Source: Fredinandcohnia quinoae (GTDB taxonomy: Bacteria; Bacillota; Bacilli; Bacillales; Bacillaceae_L). Taken from it: a DNA stretch of 64,000 bases. The position numbers were made by a program, and so were the translations under genes. The notes beneath the pieces are model-generated. The model saw nothing but the letters and a program-made list of their open reading frames with translations, was not told the origin of the DNA and made no database searches. Of the stretch, positions 53,082 to 60,462 are shown one piece after another; position 1 is the stretch's first letter, and the number at the start of each line of letters is the position of its first letter. The stretch spans positions 24,490 to 88,489 of the forward strand of contig NZ_JAKTTI010000017.1 of NCBI RefSeq assembly GCF_022427965.1, written 5' to 3'.

Positions 53082-54044
53082 CTATGGGCAATATAAGAAT
53101 AATCTCTCTTGTAAAACTTCTAAGACTTCTTCTGGCATTTCCCTGACCTTAATATCCTCACCTAGAAAAAGTAGCCAGCTTGTTAGTTCTGCCAATTCTT
53201 CGAGATTGTGAACATTGATGAAAGTTTTTAGAATGGCTGTCGTTTGGTAAGGATTCGTATAGGAAATTGAAACCTTTAAAGGATGGTACTTTTTGAACTG
53301 GGTAATTGCCTTTGGACCGAGCTCAAGAATAAGGTTATTGACTTCCTCCTGTTTACTTAGCTTTTCTAAAATCTTTTTCTTACTTAGCTTTTTTTTCGAA
53401 GGGAATGATACGACATTAGTGAGATTGTCCACGGAAATAAGTAGTCTTTTTTCCTCGTTTAAGTCAAAGCCTTCTATCAACCAAATGCTTTTTTCACGAT
53501 AAAGGTGCAAGAGATAGATTGGATAAGACTTTATGACCTTCTCTTCTTTAATGGTAATTAATAAATGGCGATCTACAAGAAGTAGTTGGATCAGTTTTTC
53601 TAACATAGGATGTGGAAGGTCTGATAGATCAAGCAGGTCGGGATTATGGGGATTGGTCCCTTCAAATAGCAAAATTTGATTTAATAGAACAAGGGCATCT
53701 TGCTGGTTTTCTGAGATGAGGCCTAATAATTTTTCAGCTAAAGATTGACGGCTCTTTAGATATGGGAGTTGTTGATTTCTTGTGGCCATGAAGGCTATAA
53801 AAAGAGCTTTAATCTCATTATCAGTAAAGCGAACAGTTGGCAGAACAGAGTTATTCATGACAAAATAACCTCCATCTCTTCCAACTTCAGCAACAAGCGG
53901 CATCCCCATAGCTTCAATTTCTCTAATATCTCTTATGGCTGTCGAACGAGAAATGTTAAATTCACGCATAAGTTCAGAGATTGTAAAATGGGCGCGGTTA
54001 TTGATATATCTCATGATAATATTTATCCGTTCAACTTTTTTCAT
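53082..54044 (-). CDS. DeoR/YafY-type HTH regulator with WYL-like domain
   Basis: The 320-residue protein begins with a winged HTH (FTISELMREFNISRSTAIRD, near residue 16) and GYFVMNNSVLPTVRFTDNEI, the usual bridge into a WYL domain. The central part YPIYLLHLYREKSIWLIEGF is the strand pattern of WYL, with the exact WYL tripeptide changed. The C-terminal WCX-like part follows. AGGAGG precedes the ATG. It is divergent from the GyrI-like gene and probably controls that two-gene operon. WYL domains bind nucleic-acid or small ligands; the ligand is unknown. Confidence 0.85.
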   Translation of the reverse strand: MKKVERINIIMRYINNRAHFTISELMREFNISRSTAIRDIREIEAMGMPLVAEVGRDGGYFVMNNSVLPTVRFTDNEIKALFIAFMATRNQQLPYLKSRQSLAEKLLGLISENQQDALVLLNQILLFEGTNPHNPDLLDLSDLPHPMLEKLIQLLLVDRHLLITIKEEKVIKSYPIYLLHLYREKSIWLIEGFDLNEEKRLLISVDNLTNVVSFPSKKKLSKKKILEKLSKQEEVNNLILELGPKAITQFKKYHPLKVSISYTNPYQTTAILKTFINVHNLEELAELTSWLLFLGEDIKVREMPEEVLEVLQERLFLYCP

Positions 54045-54153
54045 TTGGACCTCCTAAACAGTATCACTTTTTGACATGATTTAAAGCTATTATAAACCTA
54101 TCAAGTGAAAATACAATTCATTTGATAAATTAAAAAAAAGGAAGGTTTTGAAT

Positions 54154-54633
54154 ATGACAAATTATATGTTAGAAGAAAAAGACAGCTTTACCGTTTTAGG
54201 CATTGGAACTGAGCTTAAGAGCAATTACACAGACTATGCAGGCATAACCAAGGAAAAAGCAGACTTTTGGGAAGCCGTCAAACAAGATGGAACACTTGAT
54301 ACTTTAAAATCCTTAGCTAAAAATGACTATATTTTCGCGGTGAACGAAGCAGTGAATAACAAGATGATGCATTATGCTGGTGTCATGACAGAGGAGACGA
54401 TACCTGAAGCAACTAGAGTTATTCAATTTCCTAAGGGAGAGTACCTTGTTGTTAAAGGAGAAGGACAGACAGCTGAAGAGTTAAGTAATATGCTTACTGG
54501 TATTGCCTTTGGTCAAGTCTTGCCAGAAGCTAAGGATTATGCCTATGTGGGTGGACCAAATACAACGGTTGAGATGGGAAATCGAAATGGATCAGTATTT
54601 GGTGAAATGTGGATTCCTGTTGTTAGAAAATAA
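54154..54633 (+). CDS. GyrI-like (effector-binding) domain protein
   Basis: The 159-residue protein is a stand-alone GyrI-like/AraC-effector-binding domain. It has SFTVLGIGTELKSNY at the start, the middle KADFWEAVKQDGTL and the FPKGEYLVVKGEGQTAEEL strand-helix unit. Related proteins bind drugs or other cationic ligands or protect gyrase from inhibitors. GGAAGG precedes ATG 54154; a TTG two codons earlier is also in frame. It is divergent from the WYL-type regulator and leads a two-gene operon. A second GyrI-like domain is in the MerR-type protein at 56.2 kb. Confidence 0.8.
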   Translation: MTNYMLEEKDSFTVLGIGTELKSNYTDYAGITKEKADFWEAVKQDGTLDTLKSLAKNDYIFAVNEAVNNKMMHYAGVMTEETIPEATRVIQFPKGEYLVVKGEGQTAEELSNMLTGIAFGQVLPEAKDYAYVGGPNTTVEMGNRNGSVFGEMWIPVVRK

Positions 54634-54656
54634 AGGGATAAAAGGAGAGTTGGAAA

Positions 54657-55124
54657 TTGTCCTATATTGTTGATTTTAAAGATGTATCTACAGTTGGTTT
54701 AGAGTCTTCACCAGTCGCAGAAGCGCTAGCAGGATTACGTGCGAATGAAGCCCGTTACTTTATGAACAAATATAAGCATGAATTCACAGTTATGCCAGCT
54801 AGCGAAAGTCAAGAAACACTTGATTATGTAAATCGAATTTTAAAAGAAGAACGTGATATTGAATTTGCGGCCAAACCTTTAGAAACGTCACAATGTCAAG
54901 TTGAAAACATCAAATGGACCCACGTCTTTTATGAGGATGGCCTTGCAGTCAACGTCTTGTATACAATCGATGGCCCTAAGCCGAAGCGTGCTGTTGGTTT
55001 TAAGCTTTCTGAAGGTATGGACGTACCAAAGGAGCTAGAAGCAAGGTTTAAGTTTGCTAGGCAGAAGTCTAAATTAGCTGGAACCATTCGGGGCTCGTTT
55101 TTTGTAATAAAAGGAGAATATTAA
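54657..55124 (+). CDS. Unrecognised 155-aa protein in operon with the GyrI-like gene
   Basis: I do not recognise a family. The 155-residue soluble protein starts with a strand and helix (YIVDFKDVSTVGLESSPVAE), has a long charged helix around ETLDYVNRILKEERDIEF, and ends in beta-like segments with KRAVGFKLSEGM and GTIRGSFFVIKGEY. There is no signal peptide or membrane helix. The start is TTG 54657 with AGGAGA eight bases upstream. It follows the GyrI-like gene by 23 bp and is closed by a terminator, so the pair is probably co-regulated by the divergent WYL regulator. Confidence 0.65.
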   Translation: MSYIVDFKDVSTVGLESSPVAEALAGLRANEARYFMNKYKHEFTVMPASESQETLDYVNRILKEERDIEFAAKPLETSQCQVENIKWTHVFYEDGLAVNVLYTIDGPKPKRAVGFKLSEGMDVPKELEARFKFARQKSKLAGTIRGSFFVIKGEY

Positions 55125-55162
55125 AAAAGGAAATGTGTAAGAAAAGCCATTCAAATAACAAG

Positions 55163-55204
55163 ACAGCACTTCTCCAACAAATTAGAGGGTGCTGTTACTT
55201 TTTT
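55163..55204 (+). terminator. Terminator after the GyrI-like operon
   Basis: ACAGCAC with a TCT extension pairs with AGA and GTGCTGT around a short loop, followed by ACTTTTTT. It also lies at the 3' side of the convergent CPBP gene. Confidence 0.8.
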
Positions 55205-55218
55205 GAAAGAAACATCAT

Positions 55219-56037
55219 TTACTTGTGGTACAGTTCCCCTCTTTTTTTATATAATATCCCCTTAGGATTCACAATTACTACGATCACCGCAACAACAAAA
55301 TAAGAAAGCATAACATATGTTAAAACCTCTAATCGATCCCCTTTAATTACCCCAATAAAAAAATTAAATAATTGGTGCATCATTATCGGGATTACTAGGT
55401 TCTTATTTAAGTTATAGAACAACGTCACAATAATCGAGAAAGATAGAATTCCAATCATAAAGAGGACAATGTAATTAACTAAATCCACACCAGTATAACC
55501 CGAGGTAAACCATATTGGAGTGTGCCAAAATCCCCATAAAACACCTACTATTAAAGCTGACCGTAAAGCAGAGTACTTCTTTTGAAGTTCATTTAATGCA
55601 TATCCTCTCCAACCCAGCTCTTCGCCTAAAGGTCCTCTTATCAGATTATCAAAAAACTCACTGAATATGAAAGCTAGACCTATAATTGATAATGATAGAT
55701 TTTGTGTATCGTTTTTATTTGATAGCAGCAATATAGTCACAGAGACGATTATAACTTGAATAAGCACGAAGCTGCTAAGAACAGAGACCTTAATTCTTGG
55801 GGTAAATTTTTCTTGTATAAAGTCTTTTAATCTTACTCCCGGGTAGATCCGTCTAAACAAAATAATGAAGGCAAAGGTGGATGACCAAGCGGAGATGATT
55901 TGCAAAATGGATGATATGCTCTCAGGTGCACCTAGCAACATACTTATACCGATACCCATAAAAAATACAAAAAATATTGCATAGCTTAAAATAACAAAGG
56001 TTTGTAAAGGTTTCTTTAGTGAACTTCTTTTTTTCAT
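55219..56037 (-). CDS. CPBP family intramembrane metalloprotease
   Basis: The 272-residue protein has about eight membrane helices and the CPBP (Abi/Rce1-like) motifs: EELGWRGY near residue 145 (paired Glu and Arg), FWHTPIW near 180 (first His) and MMHQLFNF near 235 (second His). These are the expected metal and catalytic residues. Bacterial members process peptides or confer self-immunity to bacteriocins, but many have no known substrate. ATG 56037 with GGGGTGGG upstream is preferred to a start 14 codons earlier. No bacteriocin precursor is visible next to it. A repeat element separates it from the MerR-type gene. Confidence 0.88.
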   Translation of the reverse strand: MKKRSSLKKPLQTFVILSYAIFFVFFMGIGISMLLGAPESISSILQIISAWSSTFAFIILFRRIYPGVRLKDFIQEKFTPRIKVSVLSSFVLIQVIIVSVTILLLSNKNDTQNLSLSIIGLAFIFSEFFDNLIRGPLGEELGWRGYALNELQKKYSALRSALIVGVLWGFWHTPIWFTSGYTGVDLVNYIVLFMIGILSFSIIVTLFYNLNKNLVIPIMMHQLFNFFIGVIKGDRLEVLTYVMLSYFVVAVIVVIVNPKGILYKKRGELYHK

Positions 56038-56150
56038 ATTAACCCACCCCTTTAAAACAAAATTGTCGTTATAGAACATCCCAACAACCTCATTTTAAAC
56101 CTGTGGGTTACCCCCAGCTCAATACCTTTTTACATTACTTTATAGAGGAA

Positions 56151-56264
56151 GTTCAAAAAGTCCGGTAAAAATGACACATCGAATTTCTTCGTTGGCTTGC
56201 TTTTCCGCTGCTCAAAACTGCGCCGCCTCGAACTTCTCGGTCCTTTTTATCCTCCTTTTTGAAC
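56151..56264. repeat. 114-bp MITE-like repeat with 10-bp inverted ends, inserted into the MerR-type gene 3' end
   Basis: GTTCAAAAAG at the left end is exactly inverted as CTTTTTGAAC at the right end. The inside is GC-richer than the surroundings (cgctgctcaaaactgcgccg). I recall elements with these ends in many copies in Bacillus genomes. The right 53 bp lie within the MerR-type coding region and supply its last codons and stop. Confidence 0.7.
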
Positions 56265-57057
56265 ACGCACTTATAGGAGAATACATTTCTACAAACACAC
56301 GCTCAAGGCCTTCCTCATATGTAGTCAAAAGTATGTTAATGTAAGCTATTCCTAGTAATTTATATCCATTTTCTTGTGCAATTTTTAAAAGCCGTTCTCC
56401 TACTTCATTGTCAATATTTTTTCCACCGGTTACCGCTCTACCATTTTCGATTACGGTATAAATGCACTTTGGAAAGGCAAGTACTTCACCAGTAAGATTT
56501 TTGTCCCCCTCTTCTACTTCTTTTACCACTATAAATCTATCCTCTTTTTTCCCTTCTTCATCAAAATGGATTACTCGCCTTACACTCATTAAAGTAACAG
56601 CTTTCTTTAAACTTTCTGTACTATTTCTTATAATTTCATATTCATTGTAAGCAGTAAAATCAGCTATTTCGCCTTTTACTTCTAATGGCCTCATTTCTTT
56701 AACCGTAAACTTACCTAGGTGTAGTTTAATTTTAGAGCAGTTCTCTCTTACCGAGCTTATTTGCCTTAAAAGGAGTTTTTTATATTCCATTTCCTCAATT
56801 ATTTTTGCTTCTTTCTCCACTAATACATCTTCTAGATCTGCTAAACTCTTGCTTTGTCTTATCTCCTGAATCTTCTTAATCTCAATATCAAGTTCTCGAT
56901 AAAAATTGGTTGTTATCACATCATGAATATCATATTGATTATATTTACGATACCCATTTTCATCATACTTTGGTTTGACCAATTCCTTTTCTTCGTAATA
57001 CTTTAATGTATCTCTTGTTACACCAAGAAAATTAGCAACTTGTCCTACAGTGTACAT
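56212..57057 (-). CDS. MerR family regulator with C-terminal GyrI-like effector domain
   Basis: The 281-residue protein has a MerR headpiece (YTVGQVANFLGVTRDTLKYY, residues 2-21), a long dimerisation helix and a C-terminal effector-binding domain (GEVLAFPKCIYTVIENGRAV, then GYKLLGIAYINILLTTYEEG, then VFVEMYSPIS), the layout of BmrR-type drug-sensing activators. ATG 57057 after AAGGGGGAAA is the proper start; the longer frame adds 42 unrelated residues. The last 17 residues (KRRIKRTEKFEAAQF and neighbours) come from an inserted repeat element, so the native end has been replaced. Its target may be the nearby CPBP gene or its own promoter. Confidence 0.85.
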   Translation of the reverse strand: MYTVGQVANFLGVTRDTLKYYEEKELVKPKYDENGYRKYNQYDIHDVITTNFYRELDIEIKKIQEIRQSKSLADLEDVLVEKEAKIIEEMEYKKLLLRQISSVRENCSKIKLHLGKFTVKEMRPLEVKGEIADFTAYNEYEIIRNSTESLKKAVTLMSVRRVIHFDEEGKKEDRFIVVKEVEEGDKNLTGEVLAFPKCIYTVIENGRAVTGGKNIDNEVGERLLKIAQENGYKLLGIAYINILLTTYEEGLERVFVEMYSPISACSKRRIKRTEKFEAAQF

Positions 57058-57360
57058 AGTTTCCCCCTTATGAATGGTATACAACTTAATCTCTAATATA
57101 ACTATTAAACGACATTTGAAAGGAACGCAACATTTATAATAAGGGACTTTTTCATTAAAGAAACATACACCTATTGAACACAATGTCGATTAAGTACAAA
57201 AAGGGTTTGAATAAATTTGAATATTCTGTGACAGGGTTGAGATTTATTTTTGTGTTTTAGATGTAACCATTACAAACGTAACTATTCTTTAGAAACCATA
57301 TTGTTACAATTAGTGGACATTAAGCGTCATTAATAAACGTAATGAAATGGAGGGCTTTAT
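57058..57360. other. Divergent intergenic region upstream of the nitronate monooxygenase gene
   Basis: It must hold promoters for the MerR-type gene and the monooxygenase gene. An extended -10 TGTTACAAT at 57302-57310 could serve the latter, but no -35 is evident. AAACGTAA occurs twice (57274 and 57335). Nothing else stands out. Confidence 0.35.
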
Positions 57361-58314
57361 TTGAACAATCCACAACTGAAAATAGGTCATATGTTTCCAA
57401 AGTTTCCAATCATGCAAGGTGGTATGGGTGTAGGAATTTCTTTAAGTGGACTTGCTTCTGCTGTTGCAAATGCTGGAGGAATTGGCATCATATCAGGAAC
57501 TGGGATTACCATCGAGGAAATGAGATCACATATAAGAAAGGCGAAAGAAGGTATTAAGGATTCCGGCTATATTGGGGTCAACGTCCTTTTCGCTATGAAT
57601 GACTTTGCTGAAAAAATGAAAGCGGCCATTGATGAAAAGGTAGATTTCATTATATCAGGTGCTGGAATTTCAAGAGATATGTATAATTGGGGCAAAGAAT
57701 ACGGCATCCCTGTTATCTCGATTGTGTCTTCCGCAAAGCTTGCTAGATTATCAGAACGTCTTGGTGCATCTGCGGTTGTGGTAGAAGGCCATGAAGCTGG
57801 AGGACATCTAGGAACAGAAAGACCTTTGTTCGATATATTGCCTGAAGTGGTTGCGGCAGTTAAGATTCCTGTTATTGCTGCTGGTGGCATTATGACTGGA
57901 GAAGATCTTGCAAAAGCCTTACGACTAGGGGCATCTGGGGTACAAATGGGAACTAGATTTGTTGCTAGTGAAGAGTGTGATGCACCATTATCATTCAAAG
58001 AAAAATATGTAAATGCCAAACAAGAAGATACCATTATGGTTAAAACAACTGTTGGGCTCCAGGGTCGTGCAATTAAGAACCGCTTCACTGAACTCATTTC
58101 CGATGATAAAAAGGTAAAAATTAAAAAGTGTGTAGATTGCCTTAAAAATTGTTCTTATCGCTTTTGTACGCTAGATTCTTTGTTAACCTCTATGAATGGA
58201 GATTGCGAGAATGGTCTTGTTTTTGCCGGATCAAGAGTACATGAAATTAAAGAAATCCTACCTGTTAAAACAATCATCGACAATATTATGAGTGAATACA
58301 AAGCTTGTATGTAA
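57361..58314 (+). CDS. Nitronate monooxygenase (FMN, 2-nitropropane dioxygenase family)
   Basis: The 317-residue TIM-barrel flavoprotein has PIMQGGMGVGISLSGLASAV near residue 16, NVLFA, ISGAGIS, VVEGHEAGGHLG near 140 with the catalytic His, VIAAGGI and LGASGVQMGTRFV (FMN phosphate loop). It should oxidise alkyl nitronates; enoyl-ACP reductase FabK is a close relative. Unusually it has a C-terminal extension with CVDCLKNCSYRFC near 260, a four-Cys cluster that could bind metal or an iron-sulfur centre. The start is TTG 57361 with GGAGGG upstream. It is not in an operon. Confidence 0.88.
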   Translation: MNNPQLKIGHMFPKFPIMQGGMGVGISLSGLASAVANAGGIGIISGTGITIEEMRSHIRKAKEGIKDSGYIGVNVLFAMNDFAEKMKAAIDEKVDFIISGAGISRDMYNWGKEYGIPVISIVSSAKLARLSERLGASAVVVEGHEAGGHLGTERPLFDILPEVVAAVKIPVIAAGGIMTGEDLAKALRLGASGVQMGTRFVASEECDAPLSFKEKYVNAKQEDTIMVKTTVGLQGRAIKNRFTELISDDKKVKIKKCVDCLKNCSYRFCTLDSLLTSMNGDCENGLVFAGSRVHEIKEILPVKTIIDNIMSEYKACM

Positions 58315-58363
58315 ATTTGAAAGGTACCTTCTCCACGATTCGGACAGGTACCTATGGATAAAC

Positions 58364-59011
58364 TTACGTAGAAACCAATTCTAATATATTCCCATCTGGG
58401 TCTATGACATGGAATACAGACTGCTTAGAACTTCTCCTTACTTGAAAGTTGTGTGATTCTAATAGTCGATAATAATAAAATATTCGCATCGGTTTCAATT
58501 CTCGTATTGCTCTTGAAAGTTCAATCATAATCTCATGATTAGGCGTTAAAATCTCTCTATCAGTATCACTGATTGATTTAAGTTTCTTTCTAGAACGATG
58601 AAGTGCTGTCTTAATTGATTCATTACTCACCCTTAACATGGATGCTATTTCTTTTGTAGTGTATCCAAAAACATCCTTCAGGGTAATAAGCATTGATTGT
58701 TTCAAAGGTAATGAAGCTAGTAAAATTTCAATTAAACTATAGTATTCGATAGAATCATACTCTTTTCCATTTAACTCTTCATTAAATTGAATGACCTCTT
58801 TATGTTTTCTTTTTTCATCTATAAAATGGTTTTTAGCGACTGTACATAAGAATGAAAATGTAAACTCTCTATTTGGTTCTGAATGTTTAATTTTATAGAC
58901 TTTTAGCAATGTTTCCTGTACTAAATCTTCAGCCGTCCAAGGGGATCCAGACAACTTTAAGCAATATGTACAAAGTTTTTTAATCTCAATCTCTAAATCC
59001 TCAAAAACCAT
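58364..59011 (-). CDS. ECF-type sigma factor with a VOC-like C-terminal tail
   Basis: Residues 1-160 are sigma2 (SPWTAEDLVQETLLKVYKI) and sigma4 (LKDVFGYTTKEIASMLRVSN, then SIKTALHRSRKKL) regions. The last 45 residues are unexpected: SVFHVIDPDGNILELVST is the closing strand of a vicinal-oxygen-chelate (glyoxalase) domain, including the metal-type Glu. The tail is too short for a whole domain, so it may be a remnant or a contact strand. The adjacent divergent gene encodes a full VOC protein. No anti-sigma gene is seen, so the tail could be the regulatory part. Confidence 0.8.
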   Translation of the reverse strand: MVFEDLEIEIKKLCTYCLKLSGSPWTAEDLVQETLLKVYKIKHSEPNREFTFSFLCTVAKNHFIDEKRKHKEVIQFNEELNGKEYDSIEYYSLIEILLASLPLKQSMLITLKDVFGYTTKEIASMLRVSNESIKTALHRSRKKLKSISDTDREILTPNHEIMIELSRAIRELKPMRIFYYYRLLESHNFQVRRSSKQSVFHVIDPDGNILELVST

Positions 59012-59047
59012 GTTTTAGCACCCTTTTATAAAAAAATTTTATATTGT

Positions 59048-59074
59048 TGTAACCTTTAGACTATTATAAACGTT
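59048..59074 (+). promoter_or_regulatory. Possible ECF-type promoter of the VOC gene
   Basis: TGTAACC (59048-59054), 16 bp and CGTT (59071-59074) have the AAC and CGT features of ECF promoters. It points to the VOC gene and may be read by the divergent sigma factor. Only one instance exists, so support is thin. Confidence 0.35.
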
Positions 59075-59107
59075 ATAAATATGAATTTCACGTAAAGGAG
59101 GAAGATT

Positions 59108-59533
59108 ATGTTTAAAATAGGTGGTATATTTATTCCGGTTACAGATGTTGAAAAATCTGCTGAATGGTATCAAAAAAATCTGGGGGTAAAGAAAATTGAT
59201 AGTTGGGAAGATGGTGCTGGATTTTACTTACCAACTGGTTCAACGCAACTAGCCTTAGTAAAAGTTGAATCCCACCAACCTACGGAGTTTAACGTCAATA
59301 GTAATCAGAAGAATTCTTATTATAACTTTGTAGTTGATCATATTGAAGCTGCTCATCAACATTTTAAAAACAATGGCATCGTAACAACCGAAATTGATAA
59401 TTTTGGTGGAATGAAATTCTTTGATTTTTTCGATTTAGATGGTAATCCATTCAGTGTAGTTAATGAAGTTGATGGTTCCCCTTTCCACTCAGATAATGTT
59501 AGAAAAATGCAAGAAAGTGATTTTAATAGTTAA
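59108..59533 (+). CDS. VOC (glyoxalase/bleomycin-resistance) superfamily protein
   Basis: The 141-residue protein has the two beta-alpha-beta-beta-beta modules of the VOC fold: FIPVTDVEKSAEWYQKNLGV at the start, FNVNSNQKNSYYNFVVDHIE in the middle, and FFDFFDLDGNPFSVVNEVDG at the end with the usual D-x-D-G-N-x-F turn. Members act as metalloenzymes or drug-binding proteins; which one this is cannot be told. AAAGGAGG precedes the ATG. It is divergent from an ECF sigma factor whose tail resembles the last VOC strand, and it may be the target of that factor. A perfect terminator follows. Confidence 0.85.
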   Translation: MFKIGGIFIPVTDVEKSAEWYQKNLGVKKIDSWEDGAGFYLPTGSTQLALVKVESHQPTEFNVNSNQKNSYYNFVVDHIEAAHQHFKNNGIVTTEIDNFGGMKFFDFFDLDGNPFSVVNEVDGSPFHSDNVRKMQESDFNS

Positions 59534-59547
59534 TTGATAGTTATAGG

Positions 59548-59589
59548 AATAGAATTACCATTCAAATAGAATTGGTAATTCTATTTTTA
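59548..59589 (+). terminator. Terminator after the VOC gene
   Basis: AATAGAATTACCA pairs perfectly with TGGTAATTCTATT across a 12-nt loop and runs into TTTTAC. Confidence 0.85.
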
Positions 59590-59648
59590 CTTTCCTCCCT
59601 ATACTTCAAATACCAATAACTTCTAGCAGAAATCTAGGTGAATTATAT

Positions 59649-59664
59649 ATAAAAACGCTTGCAA
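59649..59664 (-). promoter_or_regulatory. cre site at the gnt promoter
   Basis: Read on the minus strand, TTGCAAGCGTTTTTAT matches the cre consensus WTGNNARCGNWWWCAW at 15 of 16 positions. It covers the -35, so CcpA would block the promoter when glucose is present. Confidence 0.65.
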
Positions 59665-59686
59665 AACTCAAAATATATACTATAAT
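59659..59686 (+). promoter_or_regulatory. SigA promoter of the gnt operon
   Basis: TTGCAA (59659-59664), a 16-bp spacer and a perfect TATAAT (59681-59686). It is flanked by the cre on the left and the GntR operator on the right. Confidence 0.65.
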
Positions 59687-59702
59687 ACTTGTATACAAGT
59701 AT
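59685..59702. promoter_or_regulatory. GntR operator
   Basis: ATACTTGTATACAAGTAT is a perfect 18-bp palindrome and is the same as the known B. subtilis GntR operator. It overlaps the -10 and the start region, 29 bp before the gntR start; gluconate would release the repressor. Confidence 0.9.
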
Positions 59703-59730
59703 ACAAACAAACTCTTTTGGAGGTGTTTTT

Positions 59731-60462
59731 ATGGTCGATTCAAAGGAATTTCTATATCCTGAGAAGTGGCTTTCCAAGGCTCCAACTGGTGAACGCGTCG
59801 CATCAGAGCTTAGAATGCGTATTATTTCCGGCTCAATTGAAAGCGGTACCACCCTTTCTGAAAATAAATTAGCTGGGGATTTTAATGTGAGTCGCTCTCC
59901 CGTTCGTGAAGCGTTAAAAATATTGGCATCTGAAAATATCATTCGTTTAGAAAGAATGGGTGCCGTTGTGATTGGATTAACCGAAAAAGATATTGCAGAA
60001 ATATATGATGTACGTTTACTAATTGAAACCTTTGTATTTGAACGATTTGTAGGGATGGACACGAGTGGGTTAGTAAGAGATTTAAATAAAATACTAGAAA
60101 TGATGAAGATCGCCATCAAATATCAGGATGCTGATGAGTTTAGTTATCAAGATGTGTTATTTCACGAAACGATCATTCATGCAAGTAATCATTCCTATAT
60201 CTCGATGATTTGGAATAATTTAAAACCAGTAATGGAAAGCCTAATCCTACTGTCTATGCGAGTACGATTCAAAGAAAAATATGAGGACTTTACCCGTATT
60301 GTTCATAATCACAACCTTTATATTGAAGCCATCCAATCAAAAGATAGAACCCTCATGATTGAGTCTTTACACAAAAACTTTGACGATGTTCAAGGTAAAG
60401 TCGAAGACCTTTGGAGGTCACAAGAAATGCTTTCTAAAGGAGTAGTAGAAGAAAATGACTAG
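59731..60462 (+). CDS. gntR: Gluconate operon repressor (GntR family, FadR subfamily)
   Basis: The 243-residue protein has a winged HTH (ASELRMRIISGSIESGTTLS, then NKLAGDFNVSRSPVREALKI, residues 20-70) and an all-helical FCD effector domain (EIYDVRLLIETFVFERF, HETIIHASNHSYISMIW). ATG 59731 follows GGAGG; the longer frame starts within the operator. It is the first gene of the gnt operon and controls the palindrome just upstream. It overlaps gntK by eight bases. In B. subtilis the order is gntR-gntK-gntP-gntZ, and the first three match here. Confidence 0.94.
   Translation: MVDSKEFLYPEKWLSKAPTGERVASELRMRIISGSIESGTTLSENKLAGDFNVSRSPVREALKILASENIIRLERMGAVVIGLTEKDIAEIYDVRLLIETFVFERFVGMDTSGLVRDLNKILEMMKIAIKYQDADEFSYQDVLFHETIIHASNHSYISMIWNNLKPVMESLILLSMRVRFKEKYEDFTRIVHNHNLYIEAIQSKDRTLMIESLHKNFDDVQGKVEDLWRSQEMLSKGVVEEND

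Noticed and set aside
57567..58097. Open frame of 176 codons antisense to nitronate monooxygenase
   Set aside because: The plus-strand gene is certain from its motifs; the antisense frame has no features.
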